Shown: one piece after another, positions 42,943 through 51,692 of the stretch
Numbering within the stretch: the stretch's first letter is position 1
Layout: each line of letters starts with the position of its first letter
DNA from: Actinokineospora sp. NBRC 105648
GTDB lineage: Bacteria > Actinomycetota > Actinomycetes > Mycobacteriales > Pseudonocardiaceae
Assembly: GCF_030269645.1 (NCBI RefSeq)
Contig: NZ_BSTR01000004.1
Coordinates: 269,093-333,092 of the forward strand
Direction: 5' to 3'
DNA length: 64,000 bases
Notes under the pieces: generated by a model
What the model was told of the DNA's origin: nothing
What the model saw: only the letters and a program-made list of their open reading frames with translations
Database searches by the model: none
Translations under genes and position numbers: made by a program

Positions 42943-43617
42943 TCAACTCCGGGGCGGGGCGGCCGAGACCGCCGCGTGCTCCGGCGCTGGGCGGTTGCGG
43001 CGCAGCACGACCACCAAGCCCACCGCGCCGATCACCGCCAGGACGCCGTAGACCGCGAGCAGGGCGGGCGGGGTCGTGCCGGTCAGGGCGTCGCCCAGGA
43101 CCACCGCGGCCGTGGTGCCCGGGAGGCTGCCGATGATCGTGCCCAGCAGGTACGGCCGGAAGTTGATCGTGGACAGTCCACACGCGTAGTTCATCGGTGC
43201 GAAGGGGACCATCGGCACCAGTCGCAGTGAGGTCACCGCGGCCAGGCCGCCGGTGGACAGGCGGGCGTTGACCGCGCGGACCACGCCGCGCTCGAGGTGG
43301 GGTTCGATCCAGCGCCTGCCGAGGCCCCGCGCCAGGTAGAACGCCACCGTCGCTGCCACCGCCGTCGCGGCCATCGACACCACGACGCCCCACGGGCCGC
43401 CCAGCAGGAGGCCCGCCGACAGGTTGAACACCGTGCGCGGGATCGGCGGGATGGTCAGCAGCGCGTAGAGCACCAGGAACAGCACCGGCGTCGCCCAGCC
43501 CGCGCCCGCCGCCCAGGTGCGCACCTCGACCGGGCTCGGGATCGGGATCAGCGAACCCACCGCCACCACGGCGACGAGGGCACCCAGAAGGATCAACCAC
43601 GCGGTACGTCCGGCCAC
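42943..43617 (-). CDS. TVP38/TMEM64 (DedA-like SNARE-associated) membrane protein
   Basis: A 224-residue inner-membrane protein with about six hydrophobic helices. TVP38/TMEM64 signatures are the re-entrant loop FNLSAGLLLGGPWGVVVSM and SLRLVPMVPFAPMNYACGL. The family is linked to lipid scrambling or membrane homeostasis. GTG 43617 begins VAGRTAWLILLGALVAV; earlier in-frame starts lie before a poorly hydrophobic Trp/Arg stretch. It converges with the membrane protein gene at 41356 (no gap) and is divergent from purF, 118 bp apart. Confidence 0.82.
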   Translation of the reverse strand: MAGRTAWLILLGALVAVVAVGSLIPIPSPVEVRTWAAGAGWATPVLFLVLYALLTIPPIPRTVFNLSAGLLLGGPWGVVVSMAATAVAATVAFYLARGLGRRWIEPHLERGVVRAVNARLSTGGLAAVTSLRLVPMVPFAPMNYACGLSTINFRPYLLGTIIGSLPGTTAAVVLGDALTGTTPPALLAVYGVLAVIGAVGLVVVLRRNRPAPEHAAVSAAPPRS

Positions 43618-43735
43618 CCGACCACGGTAATGGCAACGCCCCGCGGGTGACGCGCCCCACCATCGGATGGCGGGTGCCGCCCGGAGCAGCACTTACACTT
43701 GGGTGCAGCCTCACTCCATCCCAGGGAGCGCATCG

Positions 43736-45268
43736 GTGGCCGACCAGTTGTCAACTGGCCTTTTTCCGCACTCCGACCAGCCAGAAGCCGAACCCCGCGA
43801 AGAATGCGGAGTGTTCGGGGTCTGGGCCCCAGGTGAGGAAGTGGCGAAGCTCACCTACTACGGTCTGTACGCGCTCCAACACCGTGGGCAGGAAGCGGCT
43901 GGCATCTCCGTCGCGGACGGTAACCAGATCGTCGTGTTCAAGGACCTCGGGCTCGTCAGCCAGGTCTTCGACGAGCAGGTCCTCGTCTCGCTGCGCGGCC
44001 ACGTCGCCGTCGGGCACTGCCGCTATTCCACCACCGGGTCGACCACCTGGGAGAACGCCCAGCCGACGTTCCGGACCACGGCCACCGGCAGCGGTCTGGC
44101 CCTCGGCCACAACGGCAACCTGGTCAACACCGCCGAGCTGCGCGACCGCGCCAAGGCCCTCGGTGTGATCGGCCGCTCCGGCGCCACCACCGACTCCGAC
44201 CTGCTCGCGGGCCTGCTCGCCGCGGGCGCGGCCGACAAGGGCATCGAGCAGGCCGCGATGGAGCTGCTGCCCACCGTGCGCGGCGCCTACTGCCTCACCT
44301 TCTCCGACGAGTCGACCCTCTACGCCGCCCGCGACCCGCACGGGGTGCGCCCGCTGGTCCTGGGCAGGCTCGAGCGCGGCTGGGTGGTGGCCAGCGAGAC
44401 CGCCGCGCTGGACATCGTCGGCGCGTCGTTCGTCCGCGAGGTCGAGCCGGGCGAGCTGATCGCCATCGACGCAGAGGGCCTGCGGTCCAGCCGCTTCGCC
44501 AACCCCGAGCCCAAGGGCTGCGTCTTCGAGTACGTCTACCTGGCCCGCCCGGACACCACGATCGCCGGCCGCGGCGTGCACGCCACCCGGGTCGAGATCG
44601 GCCGCAAGCTGGCGGGCGAGTTCCCGGCCGAGGCCGACCTGGTCATCCCGGTGCCCGAGTCCGGCACGCCCGCGGCCATCGGCTACGCCCAGGCCAGCGG
44701 CATCCCGTACGGCACCGCGCTGGTCAAGAACGCCTACGTCGGCCGCACCTTCATCCAGCCGTCGCAGACCATCCGCCAGCTCGGCATCCGGCTCAAGCTC
44801 AACCCGCTGCGCGACGTCATCCGCGGCAAGCGGCTCGTCGTGGTCGACGACTCGGTGGTGCGCGGCAACACCCAGCGCGCCCTGGTCCGGATGCTGCGCG
44901 AGGCGGGCGCGCTTGAGGTGCACGTGCGCATCGCGTCGCCGCCGGTGCGCTGGCCGTGCTTCTACGGCATCGACTTCGCCTCCCGCGCGGAGCTGATCGC
45001 CAACGGCCTCGACCTGGACGGCATCCGCCGCTCCATCGGCGCCGACACGCTGGGCTACGTCTCGCTGGAGGCGCTGGTCGCCGCCACCGAGCAGCCCCGC
45101 ACCCGGCTCTGCTCCGCCTGCTTCGACGGCGAGTACCCGATCCCGCTGCCCGAGGACGCGCTCATCGGCAAGCACCTGCTCGAGGGGCTGGCCAAGGGCG
45201 TCACCGGCTCCGCCGAACCGGTGCACTCCGCCGGGTACGGTGCCGAGGACGCGCTCCGCCGTCCGTGA
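43736..45268 (+). CDS. purF: Amidophosphoribosyltransferase
   Basis: Glutamine-PRPP amidotransferase, first step of purine synthesis; 510 residues. After a short propeptide (residues 1-23), Cys24 in EECGVFGVW is the N-terminal nucleophile of the mature glutaminase domain. The PRPP loop is LVVVDDSVVRGNT. The C-terminal LCSACFDGEYP fits the Cys-rich iron-sulfur-type PurF. The GTG at 43736 follows AGGGAG. The stop codon sits inside a 15-bp tandem repeat. It is followed by purM, 51 bp later, and probably shares its transcript. Confidence 0.97.
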   Translation: MADQLSTGLFPHSDQPEAEPREECGVFGVWAPGEEVAKLTYYGLYALQHRGQEAAGISVADGNQIVVFKDLGLVSQVFDEQVLVSLRGHVAVGHCRYSTTGSTTWENAQPTFRTTATGSGLALGHNGNLVNTAELRDRAKALGVIGRSGATTDSDLLAGLLAAGAADKGIEQAAMELLPTVRGAYCLTFSDESTLYAARDPHGVRPLVLGRLERGWVVASETAALDIVGASFVREVEPGELIAIDAEGLRSSRFANPEPKGCVFEYVYLARPDTTIAGRGVHATRVEIGRKLAGEFPAEADLVIPVPESGTPAAIGYAQASGIPYGTALVKNAYVGRTFIQPSQTIRQLGIRLKLNPLRDVIRGKRLVVVDDSVVRGNTQRALVRMLREAGALEVHVRIASPPVRWPCFYGIDFASRAELIANGLDLDGIRRSIGADTLGYVSLEALVAATEQPRTRLCSACFDGEYPIPLPEDALIGKHLLEGLAKGVTGSAEPVHSAGYGAEDALRRP

Positions 45269-45304
45269 CCAGCCCGTCCGTGACCAGCCCCTCCGGGACC
45301 CTCC
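45260..45304 (+). repeat. 15-bp tandem repeat spanning the purF stop
   Basis: Units 45260-45274 and 45275-45289 are identical (CGTCCGTGACCAGCC), with a third, degenerate copy (11 of 15) at 45290-45304. The purF TGA is in the first unit. The repeats fill most of the purF-purM gap. Confidence 0.75.
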
Positions 45305-45319
45305 GACCTGATTCGAGCC

Positions 45320-46408
<1,089 letters not shown>

Positions 46409-46432
46409 CCCTCCCCGCGTTCGCGATCGCTC

Positions 46433-46471
46433 AAAGATCCCCTTGTTCACCCGGTGAACAAGGGGATCTTT
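46433..46471 (+). terminator. 19-bp perfect stem terminator after purM
   Basis: AAAGATCCCCTTGTTCACC (46433-46451) and its exact complement (46453-46471) leave one unpaired central base; a real loop would open the GTTCACC/GGTGAAC centre. It ends in CTTT. The same GTTCA/TGAAC elements recur in the next 70 bp. Confidence 0.8.
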
Positions 46472-46484
46472 CACACGTAGGATT

Positions 46485-46539
46485 GTTCAACGATTGAACT
46501 GTTCACACGGAGAACATGTGAACTATCCGATCGTTGAAC
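46485..46539. promoter_or_regulatory. Nested GTTCA/TGAAC palindromes upstream of the sigma factor
   Basis: An outer 10-bp inverted repeat, GTTCAACGAT (46485-46494)/ATCGTTGAAC (46530-46539), encloses an inner 7-bp one, GTTCACA (46501-46507)/TGTGAAC (46517-46523), plus TGAAC at 46495-46499. It is a likely operator array for the sigma factor gene 78 bp downstream, or a large hairpin in a longer transcript. Confidence 0.5.
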
Positions 46540-46562
46540 TCCCGGGCTGATTTGGCGATGAG

Positions 46563-46588
46563 GCAACCTGAACCGGAGGCGGCCCGTA
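46563..46588 (+). promoter_or_regulatory. Possible ECF-type promoter of the sigma factor gene
   Basis: GCAACC (46563-46568), 16 nt, CGTA (46585-46588) resembles an extracytoplasmic-function -35/-10 pair (AAC ... CGT). It would start transcription near 46595, 22 bp before the gene, as expected for sigma-factor self-control. Confidence 0.4.
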
Positions 46589-46616
46589 CCACTGGCTGAC
46601 CGAGGGAGGTGCCGAG

Positions 46617-47126
46617 GTGCCCGACCGCGACGCGGAGTTCGGGGAGTACCTGGACAGCCGGGCCGTCGTCATGCGCAGAACAGCCTTCCTGCTCAGTGGT
46701 GGTGACTGGCACCGCGCGGAGGACCTCGTGCAGACGACGCTCGCGAAGATCTACGTGGCCTGGCCCCGGCTCAACCGGGAGAACGGGGTGGACGCCTACG
46801 CCCGCAAGGTGATGGTCCGCTCCGCCATCGACGACTCGCGACGCGCCTTCCGCCGCCGGGAGAACGTCGTCGAGTACCTCCCCGAGGTCGGCGTCCCGCC
46901 CGCCGGGGTCGACGACGCCGTCGACGTCCGGCGCGCGCTCGCCCAGCTCCCCCCGGGGCAGCGGGCCGTGGTGGTGCTCCGCTACTGGGAGGACCTCTCC
47001 GTCGCCGAGACCGCCCACGCGCTCGGCAAGAGCGAGGGGACGATCAAGAGCCAGGCCGCCAAGGGCCTGGCCACGCTGCGCAAGCTGCTCGCCGGTGGCC
47101 GCGTCCTGCTGGAGGGCCCCCGATGA
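46617..47126 (+). CDS. SigE-family ECF-like RNA polymerase sigma factor
   Basis: A 169-residue sigma-70 of the actinobacterial SigE-family group (short ECF type). Region 2 has RTAFLLSGGDWHRAEDLVQT and region 4 has LAQLPPGQRAVVVLRYWEDLSV and ALGKSEGTIKSQAAKGLATL. The GTG at 46617 has GGGAGG upstream. It overlaps the membrane-protein gene by 4 bp, so that protein is likely its anti-sigma factor. The palindromes and ECF-like promoter upstream fit autoregulation. Confidence 0.9.
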   Translation: MPDRDAEFGEYLDSRAVVMRRTAFLLSGGDWHRAEDLVQTTLAKIYVAWPRLNRENGVDAYARKVMVRSAIDDSRRAFRRRENVVEYLPEVGVPPAGVDDAVDVRRALAQLPPGQRAVVVLRYWEDLSVAETAHALGKSEGTIKSQAAKGLATLRKLLAGGRVLLEGPR

Positions 47127-47947
47127 CCGACGACCTGCACGACCTGCTGGGCAAGGCCTTCGCCGACGAGCCCCCGCTGACCATCGACCGCGCCGCTGTC
47201 CTGGCCGACGGCAAGCGCAGGCTCCGCAGGCGGCACACCCTCGCCGCCGGTGGTGTGGCCCTCGCGGTCGCCGTCGCCGTGGTGGGCACGTCCGCGCTGG
47301 CGGGCGGCGCCTTCGGCCTGGACCCGCCCGACGAGATCCAGCCCGCGGAGCGCACCGCCGTCCAGCTGACCCCGACGCCCCGGTCGGCCGGGCCGTCGTC
47401 CACCGTGACCCAGGCACCGGTCGTGGTCACCACGAAGACCCCGCCGACGTCGGCGTCGGTCACCCACAGGCCGGAGCTGCCCAGCCTGGCCATCCCCCAC
47501 GAGACGCGGGCGCGCCTGTCCGACGCCATGCAGTTCGCTCGGATTCCCTGGCCGAGCGGGGTCGGCCTGCGGCCCGGTTTCGCCGACTCCGCGAACTGGT
47601 ACGAGTTCGACGGCCAGGGCGCCTTGGCCGCCGAGCTGGTGACCACGCGCGGCAGCCGCCAGCTGAGCGTGCAGGTCGCGGCCACCGCCGACGGCCCCGC
47701 GATCACCCAGTGCGGCAACCCCAAGACCGTCCCGGACTGCGACTACCGGGAACTCCCCGACGGCACCCGGCTGGAGGTCGCGACCGTGCCGTCGAACAAG
47801 GAGCTCGCGCAGGTCCTCGCCGCCCGACCGGACGGGACGACCGTGCTGGTGATGGAGTACTCCGGCGGGCGCGAGGACCGCGGGTCCCGGGTGCTGCCCG
47901 AGGACGTGCTGGTCGCCATCGCCACCCTGCCCGGGCTGAAGCGGTAA
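47123..47947 (+). CDS. Membrane protein, putative anti-sigma partner
   Basis: A 274-residue protein with a short cytosolic N-terminus (DDLHDLLGKAFADEPPLTID, then KRRLRRRHTL), one membrane helix (about 39-62), a Pro/Thr-rich linker and an outer domain with Cys pair (AITQCGNPKTVPDCDYREL). There is no zinc-binding anti-sigma motif (HxxxCxxC). Coupling to the sigma gene (ATGA) and its topology suggest an anti-sigma role, as for partners of SigE-family factors, but this is inferred. Confidence 0.65.
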   Translation: MTDDLHDLLGKAFADEPPLTIDRAAVLADGKRRLRRRHTLAAGGVALAVAVAVVGTSALAGGAFGLDPPDEIQPAERTAVQLTPTPRSAGPSSTVTQAPVVVTTKTPPTSASVTHRPELPSLAIPHETRARLSDAMQFARIPWPSGVGLRPGFADSANWYEFDGQGALAAELVTTRGSRQLSVQVAATADGPAITQCGNPKTVPDCDYRELPDGTRLEVATVPSNKELAQVLAARPDGTTVLVMEYSGGREDRGSRVLPEDVLVAIATLPGLKR

Positions 47948-47977
47948 TCGCTTGCCCGGGTTGGCATGCTGGTGGGC

Positions 47978-48406
47978 GTGCCCGACGACCTGGTGGTGTC
48001 CCGAACGCTGGTGATCCCGGCGACCGAGCTGCGCGAGCGGTTCTCCCGGTCGTCCGGTCCCGGCGGCCAAGGCGTGAACACCGCCGACAGCCGGGTCGAG
48101 CTGTCCTTCGACGTCGAGCGCTCGCCCTCGGTCGCCGACCACCTGCGCGTCCGGATGCTCGCCCGGCTGGGGAACCGCCTGGTCGACGGCGTGGTCACCA
48201 TCGCGGCGAGCGAGTTCCGCGCCCAGCTGGCCAACCGCGCCGCCGCCCGTGAGCGGCTGGCCGCACTGCTCCGGCAAGCCGCCGAGCCGCCGCCACCGTC
48301 CCGGCGCGGCACCAAGCCGTCCCGCGGGGCGCGCGAGCGCAGGCTCACCGACAAGAAGCGGCGCGCCCAGACCAAACAGGGCCGCCAGTCCCCTCGCGAC
48401 GAGTAG
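47978..48406 (+). CDS. arfB: ArfB-type peptidyl-tRNA hydrolase (alternative ribosome-rescue factor)
   Basis: A 142-residue class-I release-factor-like protein (YaeJ/ICT1 family) which rescues stalled ribosomes by hydrolysing peptidyl-tRNA. The catalytic GGQ is in SSGPGGQGVNTADSRVEL, and the basic C-terminal tail (TDKKRRAQTKQGRQSP) matches the mRNA-channel-binding tail. GTG at 47978 gives the usual PDDLVVSRTLVIP start; an ATG 12 bp upstream is possible. Confidence 0.92.
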   Translation: MPDDLVVSRTLVIPATELRERFSRSSGPGGQGVNTADSRVELSFDVERSPSVADHLRVRMLARLGNRLVDGVVTIAASEFRAQLANRAAARERLAALLRQAAEPPPPSRRGTKPSRGARERRLTDKKRRAQTKQGRQSPRDE

Positions 48407-48561
48407 CCGCCCCCGCGCCGCGTGAACGGCCGGCGCCGACTGGATGAACGCGCTGAGTGAGCGCGGGCACAGCGGGAACACGGGCCAACCGGCGCGCGCT
48501 GAACCTCTTGCCATGCCGAGGTTCGCCCGCGCGCGAACCACCCCCCGTCGGAGGAAAGCCC

Positions 48562-49626
48562 GTGAGCCTGCTCTTCAGCCCGTTGACGTTGCGATCGGTC
48601 ACCCTGCCCAACCGGGTGGCGGTCAGCCCGATGTGCCAGTACTCCTCGACCGACGGGCTCCCGGACACCTGGCACCTGGTCCACCTGGGCTCGCGCGCGG
48701 TCGGCGGCGCGGGCCTGGTCCTGGTCGAGGCCACCGCGATCGAGGCCATCGGGCGGATCTCGCCGGACGACACCGGCATCTGGTCGGCCGCGCACGTCGA
48801 GGCCTGGCGCCCGATCACCGAGTTCATCAAGGCCCAGGGCTCGGTCCCGGGCATCCAGCTGGCGCACGCGGGCCGCAAGGCCTCGAGCTACAGCCCGTTC
48901 GGCGGTGGCAGGCACGGCGTGCCCGACAGCGACGGCGGCTGGACCCCGGTCGGCCCCACCGACGTGCCGTTCATCCCGGAGTACCGCACCCCGCAAGCGC
49001 TTTCGACCGCCGAGGTCGAGACCCTGGTCGAGACGTTCGCCCAGGCCGCGCGCAACGCCGTCGAGGCGGGCTTCGAGGTCGTCGAGGTGCACGCCGCGCA
49101 CGGCTACCTGCTGCACCAGTTCGTCTCGCCGCTGTCCAACACCCGCACCGACGCCTACGGCGGGGACTTCGCGGGTCGGGTGCGCTTCCCGCTGGAGGTC
49201 ACCCGGGCGGTGCGCGCGGCGGTCGGAGAGGACGTGCCGGTGCTGGTGCGCGTCTCGGCGACGGACTGGACCGACGGCGGCCTGACGGTGGACGACTCGG
49301 CCGAGTTCGCCCGCGCGCTCAAGGAGGCGGGCGCCGACCTGATCGACGTGTCCACCGGTGGCAACGCTGCGTACGCCAAGATCGAGACCGGCCCCGGGTA
49401 CCAGGTGCCCTTCGCCGACGCGATCCGGCGCAAGGCCGAGGTGGCGACCGGTGCCGTCGGCGAGATCACCGACCCGCACCAGGCCGAGCGGATCCTCGAG
49501 GACGGATCGGCTGACCTGGTGCTGCTGGCCCGTGAGCTGCTGCGCGACCCGTACTGGCCGTTGCGCGCGGCAGCCGCACTGGGTGCGGATGTGACCCCGC
49601 CGATCCAGTACGCGCGGGCGTTCTAG
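48562..49626 (+). CDS. Old Yellow Enzyme (NADH:flavin oxidoreductase, YqjM-like)
   Basis: A 354-residue FMN-dependent ene-reductase. It begins SLLFSPLTLRSVTLPNR, has VSPMCQYSSTDG with the regulatory Cys typical of YqjM-like (class III thermophilic-like) enzymes, QLAHAGRKAS, and VEVHAAHGYLLHQFVSP with the substrate-binding His-x-x-His/Asn region. The C-terminal DLVLLARELLRDPYWPL binds FMN phosphate. GTG at 48562 has GGAGG upstream. Followed by a terminator. Confidence 0.93.
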   Translation: MSLLFSPLTLRSVTLPNRVAVSPMCQYSSTDGLPDTWHLVHLGSRAVGGAGLVLVEATAIEAIGRISPDDTGIWSAAHVEAWRPITEFIKAQGSVPGIQLAHAGRKASSYSPFGGGRHGVPDSDGGWTPVGPTDVPFIPEYRTPQALSTAEVETLVETFAQAARNAVEAGFEVVEVHAAHGYLLHQFVSPLSNTRTDAYGGDFAGRVRFPLEVTRAVRAAVGEDVPVLVRVSATDWTDGGLTVDDSAEFARALKEAGADLIDVSTGGNAAYAKIETGPGYQVPFADAIRRKAEVATGAVGEITDPHQAERILEDGSADLVLLARELLRDPYWPLRAAAALGADVTPPIQYARAF

Positions 49627-49653
49627 ACCTCGGGGGTTCCAGACCGCGCTGTA

Positions 49654-49682
49654 GCGGCCATCCCGGCACGCGGGATGGCCGC
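49654..49682 (+). terminator. Hairpin terminator after the Old Yellow Enzyme
   Basis: GCGGCCATCCCG (49654-49665) pairs with 49671-49682 around GCACG. It lies 28 bp after the stop and 65 bp before the convergent DUF3073 gene end. Confidence 0.75.
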
Positions 49683-49746
49683 CACAGCGGAGGTGAGGGG
49701 GTGTTCGGCGTAGGGGTCTAGCACCCGGGAGCGCTGGACCCGGGAT

Positions 49747-49932
49747 TCATCGCCGGTAGTCGTCGTACTCGTCGTCGGACGAGTCGTCCAAGCGGTCACC
49801 GTTGTCGTGACCGTCGTCGGATTTGCCGCCCGACAGCTCTCGCTGCAGGGCGTCGAAGTCCGTGGCGTGTGAGCTGTACTTGAGCTCCCGGGCCACCTTC
49901 GTCTGCTTGGCCTTAGCTCGGCCGCGCCCCAT
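49747..49932 (-). CDS. DUF3073 protein
   Basis: A 61-residue protein starting MGRGRAKAKQTKVARELKYS, the signature of DUF3073, with an acidic C-terminal tail (DDSSDDEYDDYRR). It is conserved next to purM in actinobacteria (Rv0810c in my memory). The role is unknown, but its basic head and acidic tail suggest nucleic-acid or ribosome contacts. ATG 49932. The region to 50128 carries its promoter; I see nothing else in it. Confidence 0.88.
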   Translation of the reverse strand: MGRGRAKAKQTKVARELKYSSHATDFDALQRELSGGKSDDGHDNGDRLDDSSDDEYDDYRR

Positions 49933-50128
49933 GGCTCGACCCCCTCGCGCAGTGACGGGGCGGCCGGGGGAACGGCGGCCCCGTAGATGTCGACAGTTGA
50001 TTCCTGCTAAGTACCGTACCGTGCCGAAGGGGTTCGATGCGACGCGGCACGGTGTGCAGAACCTGACATCACCGAGAACACCCTCGCCCGGGCACCCGCA
50101 CCGTTGCGGTCCGTGAAACCATGGGTGG

Positions 50129-51019
50129 GTGCCTCGTCCGTTCGTCGCCTACCTGCGGGTGTACGAACCGTTGTCCGCGTTCGCCGAACCGCTGGCCGGA
50201 TTGCTGCGCAGCGCCATCGAGGCCGGTCGCCTGGACCACGCCGACGCCGGGATTCGCGAGCGCGAGGTGTGGCTCAAGTCACAAGCGTCGGACCCCGCGG
50301 CGATCCTGCCCGGCGAGCTGCCGGACGGTCGGCCCACCCCCAGCTCGATCCGCGACGTCCTGGTCCTCGACCCGGCCGCTGTCCCGCTCGACCAGGCGAC
50401 CCTGGCGCCGGGCCCACTCGTGTGCCCGCTCGACCTGCGCGCCCGCTCGGCCGCGGCGATGGTCGGTTTCCTCGCCACCTCGACGCCCACCCTGCGCGAG
50501 GCGGTGCTGTCCACCTCGCCCGAGCAGGTCCGGCAGAAGGCGACGAGCGTCCTGGGCGAGCTGCCCAGCGGTGCCGTGCACGTGGTGTCCACGACCTGGA
50601 CGGTGCCGCTGCCCTGGTTCGCCCTGGTAGACCCGGCCCGGCGGCACGTCGTCCTCGCCACCCGCGAGGACCCCAAGCGCCAGGTCTTCTGGCGCACCGC
50701 CATGGGCGACGCGCTGCGCCGGGTGGAGCGCGCCCGCTCGCTGTCCGCGCAGACCTTCGGCGAGTCCGGCCCCACCAAGGTCCTCGCCGACACCGCCCGC
50801 TGGCTCGGCAACTTCGACCCGGGCTCCGCGGTCGAGCTCGACTACGGCGGCCTGGTCCAGCTGCTCTCCGACGAGGAGCTGGTGGACGACTCGTCGGCGC
50901 AGGACGTGCACGACATCCTCGACGCCATCGAGCACTCGGCCCCCGACGAGGTGGGCGACCGCTTCGAGCGCCTGCGCGACTTCTGGGGCGAGCTCGCGGT
51001 CCGCGAGCAGATGAACTGA
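50129..51019 (+). CDS. Conserved hypothetical actinobacterial protein
   Basis: A 296-residue soluble protein without recognised domain. Features are PRPFVAYLRVYEPLSAFAEP at the start, VHVVSTTWTVPLPWFALVD in the middle, and an acidic C-terminus (LLSDEELVDDSSAQDVHDI). It occurs beside DUF3073 in related genomes, so it belongs to the chromosomal core. GTG start at 50129. Function unknown. Confidence 0.75.
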   Translation: MPRPFVAYLRVYEPLSAFAEPLAGLLRSAIEAGRLDHADAGIREREVWLKSQASDPAAILPGELPDGRPTPSSIRDVLVLDPAAVPLDQATLAPGPLVCPLDLRARSAAAMVGFLATSTPTLREAVLSTSPEQVRQKATSVLGELPSGAVHVVSTTWTVPLPWFALVDPARRHVVLATREDPKRQVFWRTAMGDALRRVERARSLSAQTFGESGPTKVLADTARWLGNFDPGSAVELDYGGLVQLLSDEELVDDSSAQDVHDILDAIEHSAPDEVGDRFERLRDFWGELAVREQMN

Positions 51020-51491
51020 AGCGGGTGGGGCGGGCCGGGCCGTTGCAGCGGTGGCCCGCCCCCGGCTGGGCTCGTCCGGACCACTGGGCGAGGAACCTCC
51101 GGGCCGCCGGTCATGCCGGCGAGCCAGGCTCCAGTGTCAGCGCGGGACCGGCTCCACGCCACCGTTTCCCGTTGCGTTTCGTTGCGTTGCGCGGCTGTGC
51201 AAGATCGCTGACCTGCTGAAACGTCGACGGCGTCGGCCGGACGGGGGTACTGGCCCGCGAGCTTGCCGCCGCTGGGTCGCAAGATCGCGTCGCGGGCTCC
51301 CGGTGTTGCGCAACGCCAGGAGGCAAGCGGGCGAAACGTAAGTGGACCCCGCAACGGTGTGTGGTGTGTCAGAACTGGGTTGGTCACCACCGAGGAGGGC
51401 CGGGTTGCAGCCCGCGCTCCGGAGTTCACCCCCGCTGGTGGCCGTCCACTCGGACTCTCGTCCGGACCCATGGTGTGAAGGAGTGCTCGCA
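51020..51491. other. Non-coding interval with GTTGCG microrepeats
   Basis: 472 bp. It contains microrepeats of CGTTKCG (51173-51193), the palindrome GTTGCGCAAC (51305-51314) and a GAAGGAG ribosome site (51477-51483) for the next gene. Open frames crossing it have no family resemblance. I see no RNA gene. Confidence 0.45.
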
Positions 51492-51692
51492 ATGATCGTG
51501 CGCAGGGAACCCGATCGGCGGTGGCCGCGACCGCGGCTGTACGTGCTGGTGGTCATCCTGGTCGGGATGGCCGCGCTGGTGCTGGCCGGGCGCTCGCCGG
51601 AGACGGCGGTGGCCCTGGTGAGCAGTGGGGCGCTGCTGGCCGCCGAGGTCGCCGACCGCCTGTTCGGGTCCGCCCGGGCGGTGGCCGGATGA
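51492..51692 (+). CDS. Small membrane protein preceding the HTH-VWA gene
   Basis: A 66-residue protein with a basic N-terminus (IVRREPDRRWPRPRL) and two hydrophobic segments (about 18-35 and 42-55). ATG 51492 has GAAGGAG 8 nt upstream. It overlaps the next gene by 4 bp, so it is probably a small accessory to the fusion protein. No domain recognised. Confidence 0.65.
   Translation: MIVRREPDRRWPRPRLYVLVVILVGMAALVLAGRSPETAVALVSSGALLAAEVADRLFGSARAVAG

Noticed and set aside
46485..46539. LexA box in the GTTCA/TGAAC array
   Set aside because: The half-sites are GTTCA...TGAAC, in the opposite orientation to TCGAAC-N4-GTTCGA, and the spacing differs.
51020..51491. Small open frames in the 51.0-51.5 kb gap
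   Set aside because: None has a good ribosome site or family resemblance before the 66-residue gene at 51492.
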